Of a stretch of 64,000 nucleotides of DNA, positions 11,590 through 21,862 are shown in pieces. Under the pieces are notes generated by a model. The model was not told where the DNA came from, made no database searches, and was given only the letters and a program-made list of their open reading frames with translations. How positions within the stretch are numbered: position 1 is the first letter of the stretch; every line of letters starts with the position of its first letter. The position numbers were made by a program, and so were the translations under genes. Origin of the DNA: Ornithodoros turicata (taxonomy: Eukaryota; Arthropoda; Arachnida; Ixodida; Argasidae); contig NW_026999481.1 in NCBI RefSeq assembly GCF_037126465.1, forward strand, positions 62,001-126,000. Direction: 5' to 3'.

Positions 11590-11704
11590 TAGTGTTGTTT
11601 AGATGTGCATAAATGTATGCCAATTCCACTCCGTTGATCAAGCACTCAAGCCAGTAATATAAACGTTACACGATGGTATAATACGGTGTAAGGATTTTAA
11701 ATTG

Positions 11705-12296
11705 CCCAGACAACACATCCATACAGTGAGCTATGTGTTTGATTTCATGAAACAGTTCAGCAGTTCTGTTTGCTGGTTTTGCATTCTATGTGACAGACCT
11801 CTAAACTACTGTAATGCATATATTGCAGTTTTACATGTTATCTTCAGTTTACATCCTCAAATATGGTGCATACTCTGCCAGTGTACCTGTACAATATGGG
11901 TAATTTGTAATTGACTTGGAAATAAACAGCGCTTTTTTGTTGGTTTTCCTTCGCAATACTAACAGCAGCAAAAGTAAAAACATTAGATGGGCGGCGTGCG
12001 GCACTTTGATGTCTGCTCGAAATTGGGTGGAACATGTCGGCAAAATTTGCGCGAAAACAGCGTTGTATGTTCTACGTTTGCACTTGTGTGATTTTCCGTC
12101 ATATTATTCAACGTCGTTTTCACGTATGCCATTCATGTTAATATGTCTGCAATAAATATGCGTTACATCCACGTAAAACAATTCACATGTTGAATGAACT
12201 ACACAGACTCGACGCAGAATCAATATTTACATTTTACATTCTCCAACAATATTCAACGTTAATTTTGCATTCTACCAACAATGTGTGTTGACTGGG
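11705..12296. mobile_element. TIR element with CCCAG..CAACACA ends
   Basis: The left end reads CCCAGACAACACA and the right end is the inverse of CCCAGTCAACACA, 592 bp apart. The terminal sequence resembles the ends CCCAAGCAGCACA (40140-40292) and CCCAGGCAGCACATGG (right ends at 21122 and 21862), suggesting one superfamily. No target duplication and no transposase frame seen. Confidence 0.45.
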
Positions 12297-13914
12297 CAGA
12301 TGGAGTCGAAGCAAGTATTCGAATTCGAAATATGTCCCAAGTGGAGACTGCTACTAAAAAGGCGCATGGCTACTAAAAGGGACACAGCTGAAGTTGACAA
12401 CTGTGGTAGTCTAGTAGACCTCTAGTAGACCCGGTTGTGTGGCAAACAATAACGTCAATAAAAGAGCAGTCACACTAACATAACAAACACCATAAATTAT
12501 AGCTTGACTCATGGCGTTATACGTTGCCTGCAACTTAATCTAACCCGATTGAAAGCAGCACAATCGATTAGCACAAGCCACTTAAACACACGAAGAACCA
12601 CTTTAATAGCTTGACAGGACACATGCTTGCTGGCGCGGCGCGTGTTTTCCAATGCGTGGTTTCCAAGGCACATGAACCCTAACTATGGGATGGTTATCGG
12701 GCATACACAAGAAAGGTACTGCACAGATTACACTCGAACATACTGGACTGGCGTGAGGACCTTTTGCTTGACCCTGTTTCATTATCACCTTATATTACCT
12801 TATTTTATTTCAGTGCAACCAAGTTCGTCTTTAATATACATGACCGTACACACTGAGGTTCCCGTAGCGCTGATATTAATTTCCGACACACAATATGACA
12901 TTCTAAACTAGCTGAGTAAAGAGCGTTCGCACGACCGAACACTTACACGTCCGTTTGTCGGAGTACAGCCGCACGTATGCATGCTCGATGCGCTTCCGCA
13001 CATGTCAACTGTCAACTTTCCGGTCACATATGCCACCACTAGTCCGCTACAGCAGGACAGTTTGACCTTGGCCAGCACGACCTTGACTTGCATAATTCAA
13101 TCAATCAAGGTTATCCGCATGCATAGCGGAATCAATAAATACTGGAAATACCCCGGAAATAAATAATAAATGAAAATTACATGATTTGTGTATGTGACTT
13201 GATGTTCTTCCCTCTGGTACTCTCTGTTCATATAACGAGCATTGGAATGTCTTTGATCCTCTTTTCTTGGGAAACCAGTACCACACCAATGCCGACTGAA
13301 TTATTTGGGCTCAATACTTCCAAAAACAAAGAAAAGCGACCTGTGGCAACGGCTGTCGCCACTGCAGAGGGAGTGAAAGCATTGAACGTTGTCACATCTG
13401 GTTGGAACTTGCCAGCTGGCAGGTTTTCCGCCCGGCCTAAAAGCGATCGCGCAACGCATTGCTCAACTATGCCCGGTGTCGTCACATCCGCGTCGCGAGG
13501 GTGGCGAGGGCTTCTATTGGCCTGCGCGTCCAAGTTCCCATGGGTTAGCAGACGACGGAACCCGATGACGAGCCACCGCGATGCCCGTATAGAGTGATAC
13601 AAGCGTCTAAAACTGCTAGGTTTCTGGCGCTCATGTTCCTGTTGCAACGGTCACGTGATGCACGCCGGGGGTCACCCTAGGAAATTCGGAGCGCTAGTTC
13701 GTGTTGCCGCGGAATGACCACCAGAATTCGCTATCAGCGTGATCTTTTTACCTTTGCGTATAAATATTCCATATGCGTGTAGTACGAGACGCAGAAGTTT
13801 CCTCTGTGTTTGAGCCTGACGGGACAAGGTGGGATGTTCGTCTACGGTGCATTCTTACTGAGATATTATTTACTTTCGATAGAAGAGACAGGGCGCTGAC
13901 GAGCTGGTTCATGA
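12297..13914. other. No recognised gene; GC-rich patch at 13320-13740
   Basis: Nothing recognised at 12297-13300. 13320-13740 is GC-richer and contains CpG-rich promoter-like sequence including ATTGGCC and a CACGTG at about 13651. Opposed open frames of 138-139 residues occur on both strands there (13181-13597 plus, 13228-13647 minus). I cannot assign a product to either. Confidence 0.35.
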
Positions 13915-15597
13915 TCAAGGAGGTGAACCCGAGACAGGGATGAAGAGACGACACAACAAATTCTCAAACACAGCCAAAACTTTGATGCACCTGTGCCCTA
14001 TATATCCAAAAACCTCCGGAGAGGAGGAACAGGAAGTAAGGATGGCTTACTCACACAATTGCCACGTGCAGCAATCTCTACCGACTCCCTCAACAACCTT
14101 CGCCAAACATTCTTTTCTTTACATAGTACCCTGGTTTCAGGGAAAACAGGTTTACAATTGTAGCATTCAGGAAGGTACTGGATAAGTTCACTTGATACCA
14201 GGCCCATGTTTTTAGCGTTGAGACAGTGTACCCGTAAACGGTCATTCAAACGTGGACCGGTTTGACCTACATAACAAAAACCGCATTCCAGGGGAATGGA
14301 GTATACAACCGAGTGATTGCAGGGAACAAACGGGTTACGATGTTTTATGGGGCAACCAGTGAAAACAGAAGAAAAATGCGTTAATCTACTAAGTTTAAAA
14401 GCATTAGAAAAAACAATATTGACACCAAAATTTTTGGCAACAGAGTGGTGGTAGGGAATAACGGCAAACAGAAACCGATCAATCGCGGAACAAGGTGTGG
14501 GGTGATATAGCTTGCGAAATAACGATAAGGCTCTAGAAGAAATTATACAATCCTCGAACACCGCAGAACGTAACCTAGAGCACTGGCGTGACAAACTAAA
14601 CTTAATATGGTGGATGCAACTTTTGGAGACAGAAGCATTTAACAGGGAAGAAATAATACCAGATTTTACAATTTTGGAATGCGAACTAGAATGGGGCAAG
14701 AGAGGCTTGGCATCTTCCCTACCATAACACCAACATAAACCCGTAAGGGTAAACAAAGTTAAGTCAAGAAACCTGAGCTTACCCCCCGTAGGATGTTCAA
14801 CAGAGAAACTAAGCTCAGGGGCAAATGAAGTAAGGGTGGTAACTAAGCTCTCTGTAGAAGCAACCTTACAATCAAAAAGCACAATAATGTCATCGACATA
14901 GCTTCGGACCATTAACATGCCCCTACCAATTCGAGAAATAAAAGATCGAATAGCATTGTCGAGAACATTTAAATAAATTTTCGCCAAAACCGGCGCCACC
15001 GACGAACCAATGCAAACGCCTTCAAATTGAATGTAGGGATGATTCTCCCAATTGATGACGGTGGAGGTTAAGTAGATCCGAAGGATAGCCAACAAATCGT
15101 GAACAGACATACTAGCAGAACTCTGGAAGATAATGATGTTGTTGTCAATTAAGTCAAAGACCCGTTCGAGGAGAAGTCGCACTTTCATCGAGTAATAAGG
15201 ATCTTTGATATCAAGGGAAAACATGTTAAGGGACTTTCCAGGGAATTCCTTGAGGGAATCAATTAACTCCATAGAATTTTTGAGAGACAGGGAACCTGGA
15301 CAAGGTAGCGTTTTTAGAGTATGTTGGAGAAAATCTTGGAGGAAAATGTTCAAGTTGCAAATGTTTTCCCTGAAACCAGTGTACCATGTTAAGAAAATAA
15401 TGTTTGGCGAAGGTTGTTGAGGGAGTCGGTAGAGATTGCTCCACGTGGCAATTGTGCGAGTAAGCCATCCTTACTTCCCGTTCCTCCTCTCCTGAGGTTT
15501 TTGGATATATAGGGCATAGGTACATTAAAATTTTTTTGCTGTGTTTGAGAATTTGTTGTGTCGTCTCTTCATCCCTGTCTCGGGTTCACCTCCTTGA
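13915..15597 (-). mobile_element. Penelope-like element with inverted terminal duplication
   Basis: The whole unit is bounded by inverted repeats at 13915-14148 and 15362-15597 (about 235 bp, roughly 90% alike by eye). Both start with TCAAGGAGGTGAACCCGAG read inward. The left arm is the natural 3' end of the element, including the last ~48 codons of the nuclease. The right arm is an inverted copy of the same 3' end with a stop inside the corresponding frame. Inverted or tandem fragment copies acting as pseudo-LTRs are known for Penelope-like elements. No flanking target duplication seen. Confidence 0.85.
13998..15353 (-). CDS. Penelope-like RT with GIY-YIG endonuclease, 5'-truncated
   Basis: A 451-residue open frame. 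It contains reverse-transcriptase motifs A (SLDIKD, residues 46-51), B (GVCIGSSVAP, 112-121) and C (YVDD, 152-155). A C-terminal GIY-YIG nuclease follows with GFCYVGQTG near residue 356 and the NDRLR helix after it. RT followed by GIY-YIG is diagnostic of Penelope-like elements, which make a DNA copy primed at a chromosomal nick. Family proteins are roughly 700-900 residues, so the N-terminal third, including the first RT motifs, is missing. The reading frame itself has no stops. The upstream sequence is replaced by an inverted copy of the element's 3' end, so the shown start codon is only the first one left. Confidence 0.88.
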   Translation of the reverse strand: MNIFLQDFLQHTLKTLPCPGSLSLKNSMELIDSLKEFPGKSLNMFSLDIKDPYYSMKVRLLLERVFDLIDNNIIIFQSSASMSVHDLLAILRIYLTSTVINWENHPYIQFEGVCIGSSVAPVLAKIYLNVLDNAIRSFISRIGRGMLMVRSYVDDIIVLFDCKVASTESLVTTLTSFAPELSFSVEHPTGGKLRFLDLTLFTLTGLCWCYGREDAKPLLPHSSSHSKIVKSGIISSLLNASVSKSCIHHIKFSLSRQCSRLRSAVFEDCIISSRALSLFRKLYHPTPCSAIDRFLFAVIPYHHSVAKNFGVNIVFSNAFKLSRLTHFSSVFTGCPIKHRNPFVPCNHSVVYSIPLECGFCYVGQTGPRLNDRLRVHCLNAKNMGLVSSELIQYLPECYNCKPVFPETRVLCKEKNVWRRLLRESVEIAARGNCVSKPSLLPVPPLRRFLDI

Positions 15598-15913
15598 GTT
15601 AGAACATCACAAGCGCATTCAACTGCAGCAACGTGACACAATGAAAACCGCACGCAAGAAGAAAGGTGAGATTATATCATGTACCTCGGAAACAAGGAAT
15701 AGCAAGCCGTTTCTGGCTGACTTTCCCTGGCAAAATACATAGAAATACGCAGAAAATTTCCCCCACTCCCTGACGCAATTAAAAAGTAAAGCCTTTGGAG
15801 CCACCATTCGCCGAATACTATAATTTTTTGTATGTATTTGGTATATATATTTAGCTTTGTTCTATGTTTTCTTGTCTGTTGCCTCTTGAAGCTGAACTTT
15901 TCATTTCTATGCA

Positions 15914-16403
15914 AGGTGGTGAAGAGCATGTTCGTATGGAATAAACATGACGACAATGCAAGACAACGAAGATTGACACGGCGGCGTTCTGCAGGCACCT
16001 TTCGGAAACTCAGCAGCCACGAGCAGGAGGTGAGCTCCATTGGAAACTTGTTGCCATTATCAAGCATAGCCATGCGCACAGGAAAGTACCTAATTATGAT
16101 GTTTCCTCAACTGCCTGTTCTTATAACGACCAGTTCAGCGAGTATATTCATATCCGCAAGACGGACCAAATCTATAGACAACACCTATAGTATATACCTT
16201 GAGTTTATTGATTGGATGTACCTGGTTCTCTGTACACATCAGTGCATTTATCCTTTTTACAGATGTGGGCAAAACGCGAAGCTGAGTTTCAATCACATGC
16301 CATAATCTTGCATATAGAGCAGCTTGCCAATAGAATGATGGTTGGCAACCACGCTGTTAAGCAAAGGAGAGATATTTCCCCAGCATCAAGAAGGAGACAA
16401 TAG
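15914..16403 (+). CDS. Candidate last two exons of an unrecognised gene
   Basis: Exon 15914-16029 follows the acceptor ATGCAAG and ends at the donor GAG|GTGAGC. It encodes a basic stretch (DDNARQRRLTRRRSAGTFRK). Exon 16263-16403 follows a good acceptor (TTATCCTTTTTACAG) and encodes MWAKREAEFQSHAIILHIE and onward to a TAG at 16401-16403. The two are compatible in phase 0 and the product would be charged and helical. I do not recognise it; Myb/SANT-type accessory proteins have similar helical basic tails, but that is only an impression. Upstream exons, if any, would lie beyond the Penelope insertion. Coding status is uncertain. Confidence 0.35.
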
Positions 16404-17967
16404 TTACGTCTAAATGCATTATATGTTTAACTCTTATGTATATACAGGGTGTTTGTTTTTATTTGTTACAGAATTTTATAAAAACCAGCAGAGCAAAACA
16501 GATATCGTTTTGGCAGTAGAGCTCTACGGCCAGGCTGACATCCTCTCCGAGAAAGTATGCAACTACATAACTGATTATGGGATTTCGTGCGAAACCAGGA
16601 GATCAGAATGAGAGACCATCATAGTTGAAAGCCGTTCGACGTTTAAAAAATCCTGAAACATGAACATACGTGAAGATATCCACCTCCGAATCTTGATATG
16701 CAAATGAGCCGAAACTGAAAAAGCGCGCCTGAGAAACGCATCACCTTTGTCGACAGAGGTTCATCTGGGCGGGAAACTGGTTTGGGTCCACCTTTACTTT
16801 AGACAAAGCGGAAAGGAATGATCAAGATCTACTCCAAGGGACACAGCCCATCATTATCAGTGGCTGACTTCTGATAACGGACACACTGATAAAGGCGAAA
16901 GGTATGACTGGGGCATTGTTTGTTTTCTCTTTACACATGAGGAAGTGTATTCGGAGGGTAGCTAGCACACTTTTGCCCCGAGTCTGAATTTTGGATTTCA
17001 AATTTTTTTTGTCGAAATAGACCTATCCCTGCTTACAAACAAATGGCATCAGATGGTACAACAGTGCCGCCAACTTGGTAGAGTGGAACTACTATAGCAA
17101 AAAAAAATCAATATGTCACAAGAACGCCACGTTTAGACGTGGCTTCTGATACTGTAAGTTTTTTTTTGCAACTCTTTACATATCATTAGTTGTATGGCCT
17201 TTTTGTGCCCCATTCTACCGGAAGCCCTGTCTTTTCGGTAGCCCTTTCTAAAGGCTATCTTCTTGAGCCTGAAGGGCACGAGTTTCTCTCGGAGTGCACG
17301 TGGTGTCCCTATACAAAGCAAGTGCGAACTAAGTCGTAATAACAAACATTATGACATTATTATGATTATGACATTGACTTTCAGACGATGCAACTCTTGG
17401 GATAAAGCCGCCTTTTCTTTCCACGGTGGACAGGGAGCGCGAATCAAGACAAGAAAGCGACTAAAAATATGACCCCATTTGTGTGTACCACTAATATAAG
17501 AAGCCACCAATGACCTTCATGAAGGAATAATGCTTCGTGACACTGCGGTGTTGTCCGCCCGTGTCTTTTCGGTTTCACTATGTCTATCAGCGTCATGATT
17601 ACATCATGGTGACGCTTCTTTGGTAGCGGTCTATAGACTGTTGTCCCCAGAGGCTTCTGAATTCAGGGGGAAAAATGCTGCCTTTGCTGAGCAATGTTTA
17701 GAGATTCATTCCGCAACTTAACTAAATTAATGCGTCCAAATAGCCTGTTTGCACTGAGGTGCCTGAGTTTCCGCTTGTTGCCTGTACTTCCTTCAACATT
17801 CTTTTTTGGCAATCTGTCTTTGGGATTAGATTTACCAACACTGCAATGCGGAAACCCATCCTTTCAAGTCGCTTACTGAAGAATGGGGCTGTGGCCCGTC
17901 TTATGCATGCATGCGTGAGCAAGTCTGTGAGGCAGGAAGAAGTCTGGGATAGTTGGTACATTATGCT
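16404..17967. other. Unassigned; possible repeat start at 16443
   Basis: TATACAGGGTGTTTG at 16440-16455 looks like the end of a common arthropod DNA-element family, but I could not find its inverted partner. A small hairpin, GCCACGTTTAGACGTGGC, lies at 17126-17143 between A-rich and T-rich runs. No gene recognised. Confidence 0.35.
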
Positions 17968-18445
17968 TAGGTTTCTTCGTTTTTTGGGTTAAACCCAATT
18001 TTTCACAATTGTTCCCTCCTAAACAAGTTTTCAAGTATCCGGGTGAAACCCGATATCTACCCAAAATCCTTGCGGTCATTCAACTGGTGGCTGTAGGTAA
18101 GCTGTCGGAAAAGCGAATCATAAAGTCAGCAAAGAGAGCTAGTTGTGTCAACCTATTTGTAATCCTTTGATAATCCCCTCCTGCAGGAGAAAAAAGACGA
18201 ACATTTTTGGAACTCGGACATGCGTTTTGAATACCACGGTCATTCACAGCCCCAGTTCCGAGCGCGGATATAAAAAGTTATTGTTTCTCGCTGTTTCATA
18301 TGCATTTCGTTTTACCCGAAAATTCCCCGATGACACATCAGAGATCGAAGTGCCCGATTTCTCCCCGAGTTTTCTTATGTGAACAGCACCCGATTTTTAT
18401 CCCCAGAATTTGAAAAATCATAAAACCCGAAAACGAAGAACCCTA
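17968..18445. mobile_element. Non-autonomous hAT, 478 bp, with 8-bp TSD
   Basis: The element begins TAGGTTTCTTCG and ends with the inverse of TAGGGTTCTTCG. It is flanked on both sides by ATTATGCT (17960-17967 and 18446-18453), a perfect 8-bp target duplication as hAT transposases make. The subterminal arms are also inverted-repetitive and rich in ACCCGA/TCGGGT. No transposase frame. Confidence 0.8.
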
Positions 18446-20880
18446 ATTATGCTTGGTGTTGAGGGGCACCAGCAGACAACGCCATGGGTTAGAACACATA
18501 AAACACTCGGCACAGATGTCAGTAGTGGTGTTTGTTATGTCTGTTCTAACCCGCCTTTGTCTGCTGCTGATTTTCAGTACCAAGCAAGTCTGCATGCAGT
18601 AACATTGCATTGGATGTGAGTGCATGTCTGTGTAGATTGTTTCATCCTCGTTGTCTTTTTACACTGTTGTCACTCAAGCAGGGATCAGTACCTAAACTGA
18701 ATTGGGATAAATTTACGCAGTTACCAGTTCGCGAAACGATTCAGACTTAATGCGCGTTGTGAGAGATCAGAAGTAAGATCGACACAGCCGACTGAGCCGT
18801 GTTGCCACACAAATTCGAAACTGAAACTGAACAAAACGAAACTGCAACTGTGCGAGGTATTTGCTCCTCACAGCGTTTGCGTTCACCCAGTTTTGGGGGG
18901 TGTCCTTTTGGCAGTTATAGGCTTCCTTATGCGAGATTTTTGTCATCCAGCAGAGCAAGTTTTCATTTTGCTGTTCTGGCAGGGACTGGACTCACGACAA
19001 GATGAGTATGTATCGTCATCAAGTAAGAGATCTACTATGGAGGTAGCCCCTTTTACACTGACTCTATCTTGTTGTATTGTTGACTGATTAGATGAGTCAC
19101 AAAATTTGTGTGCCCGTCTTACATACCAGATAACAACGCTCCAAATGTTTTTTTTTTTTGTTGACAATATTGTTTTGTTGGCTTTATTATCTATGAAATA
19201 TATGTATTGGCATCGTAGCGGGCAACGCTCCCAACAGTGTATTTTAAGAAAAAATCTTAGGAAAAAGCACCGCAAGCGATACTGCCCCGACGACTGTTTT
19301 ATAGCCCGCGTGTTCAGAGGCAGAGTAGAGTACTGTCATCAAACAAGAGACGAACGGCACCGCAACTGGTACTGCCCGGACGACCTTTTTATCGGCCGCG
19401 CAAAACAAGAGAACTACTGTAGGCAGAGGGTTAGACCTAACGCTGGTGAGACAAGAACATAAGTCCCAACGTAGCGTATTACACGGAGCTGGAAATGCAC
19501 ATGTGACGTGGTTGCATCAGGTCTAGTCCGTCATATATCAGGTGACAGGGGATTTACGAGTATATTAATATTCTACCCCAATATCTTCAACATGTGCGAC
19601 ACTTCTACTTTGTCCCCAGATCAGACAAAAACTTCCTTGCAGTTGTAATTGGCGGTCGCATTTCGTTGGTCCTATGGTAGACTGATTGCTGCAAGTTCCT
19701 GGCCAGTCCATGAGCAGGATGTAACGGGGTGTATATGATGAGTCAACGTAGGAAGTATATATAGTATTGTACCGTAGCATTGCACCTGAAATATAGACTT
19801 GTCACACGCAAATTTCCTGTGAACCATTGCTGTGTTGGCAACAATAACAACAAAAGTACATTTGTGTTGTTTGAGAATCGTAAGGATGTGCTTGTTTTTA
19901 GCGCTTGGCAATTTGCTTAAAATTCACTTTACTGAGCCGGTTTGAACCAATATTTTGCACTGCTGCCGAGCTGAACCCGAACTAAACCAACACGCCTGAA
20001 CCTGAACCCGAACCGAACCGAAAAAAGGTAACGGTTCTAATCCATGCATGCAAGTGAACGTCATCGGTATTGTGCACTGATGGTGGACACGAAAGGCTGG
20101 AAAAGATAGACAAGCCAGAAAGCAGTCATGGGAGATGCCTTTTTTCTTGTTTCTGTTGCCCATGAAACCCTGATGATTTACGCATAAATCTCATTTTGCA
20201 GGAATATTAATATTTTACAGCAGAAGGCTAGAATCTTTAATGATAGTGTTCGTGTACTATACTGCATGCAATGTTGTTATAGATTGCAAGAAACTTTGCA
20301 AACAGTACCGTGCTTTCATTCCAACATATTGGCACTAAGCTGAGAGGGCACCAATACAAACCATACAGCCACGTACATACTTTGAAAATCACGGTAGTTT
20401 TCATATAATCATGTTAATTTTAGCACTTGAAGTGTACATTTCTGTGCAGTGCAGATCTTCAAAAGCAAAGCTTTAGGTGACCAGATATATCATAGCACTG
20501 GAGTTTCATTGTTGCGACAAATTTGACAAGTAATTTTACTGTATGTTATTCCTCCATAGTGCATTAAAACGATGGACATATGCACCCCATCGGTTTATCT
20601 CACATGCGCCTAGATTGTCCCCAGTGGTATTTATGCAGGATGTGAAAAAACCACTTTATGGTTTTGGATGTGCTCTGAAGCTTGATATGGGATTAGACAT
20701 GTTTCACTTGAGATATCTGACCTCTATCGAATTCTGTATTGCTTCAGGTAGATCCTACGTCGCCTGTATGATAAGGCTACGCACGGCACCATGTTGGCCT
20801 TATAGATCAAGGCATGAAAGTTCAAAACTTCATCCGTGTGAACATATACAGGTGTTTTTCGATATGGTCTACAATTAGCC
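18446..20880. other. Mostly unassigned; GGTTC-rich repeat at 19922-20045
   Basis: Contains the possible cysteine-rich exon described separately (19261-19446). The stretch 19922-20045 has alternating GAACC/GGTTC words (CGGTTCGGTTCGGGTTC on the minus strand). It loosely resembles 23240-23400, where a GATTA-GAACCG phrase recurs in the same orientation. No gene recognised otherwise. Confidence 0.35.
19261..19446 (+). CDS. Possible exon of a cysteine-rich peptide with an internal repeat
   Basis: The frame contains two imperfect copies of a ~45-base unit, about 110 bases apart, encoding HRKRYCPDDCFIAR and HRNWYCPDDLFIGR. Each is followed by a Tyr-Cys (RVEYC, QENYC). A weak acceptor (AATCTTAG) precedes and a fair donor (GCTG|GTGAGA) follows. 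The copies differ at many bases but keep the CPDDxFIxR motif, which hints at protein-level selection. I do not recognise the family and have no signal-peptide exon. Confidence 0.3.
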
Positions 20881-21862
20881 AGCTATTAGACATAAAAAAA
20901 TTGACTTCTACTGTGCGTTCAGGAATTATACATCTATTGTACGTCAAAAATTAGGTGTCTGCTGTGCAATGTCTGAGTGATGTCTAGTAAACGGCTTACT
21001 GTAGAGGTCTAAATAACGTATAGACTGTTAGACGTCTATAATACATCTACACGTAGCATTAGCCACAAAGTTTCGTTCTAGACATGTTTAGACGTCTACT
21101 ATCCCACCATGTGCTGCCTGGGTTGTTTTGCAGGTTTGTCTGGGTAACAGCGTCCACGAGGCGGAGAACCAGGGGTACCAGAGGGAATGCTTATTCTGCA
21201 GTTACCGCACTTTTTTGAGGATCCACACCAGTTTGTGGCTTCAGGACCAGTGGTGCTTCCTGCCAGTACTTTCAAGCAAGTGACACTACAAATGGGTAGA
21301 TTAGCGTGCCTTTAACCACCAAAGCTCATCACATTTTTGCATAATATTTGTGCTTGCAACAAACAGATCTGAAGGGTTCACCGCTGTGACTAGTTTTGCA
21401 TACTTTGTGTACAGTTTTTGGTTGAAATAAATTCATTACAAAACGCGTGCTCTTCGACTGAAGTACTCACAAGGGGTTATACACAGACAGAAAATTCACA
21501 TTAATATGCACGGGGGTACGATAGACAAGACGTCTAAACTACGGATAAGGGTAGCAAAAGTGAGGTATAACAAAGGCCTAATCCTAGACCTACTTCTGAA
21601 ATGGAGGTATAAAACAGATCTAAGTCTAAACTTCAGTGCTAATGGATGTCTAAGAGCCATGACTAATTTTAGGCACCATGTCTAGAAAAGGGTAAATCAT
21701 GTCTAAGGTTAGGCGGCTATTACTGTTACATTAGCACGTCTACTGCTATGCTAGTGAACGTCTACTTGACATTAGGTCTAGCCTTAGGCATTCTATAGTT
21801 ATCCCAGATGTCTAAGGTTAGGCATCAAATAGTCATCTATTATCCCACCATGTGCTGCCTGG
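20881..21862. repeat. Two GTCTA-rich repeat units sharing one end
   Basis: Two stretches, about 20930-21122 and 21525-21862, are full of AGACGTCTA/GTCTAA words. Both terminate in the same 23-base phrase ending ACCATGTGCTGCCTGGG (right ends at 21122 and 21862). Inverted, that end reads CCCAGGCAGCACATGG and matches the TIR type at 40140-40292. I did not find the opposite ends, so these may be fragments. Confidence 0.5.

Noticed and set aside
13181..13647. Overlapping 138-139-residue frames on both strands
   Set aside because: Both strands are open over the same GC-rich patch, a sign of low stop frequency rather than a gene; no motif or splice pattern.
16440..16455. A complete CAGGGTGTTT-ended DNA transposon
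   Set aside because: Only one end is seen; no inverted partner within 2 kb, so no element was called.
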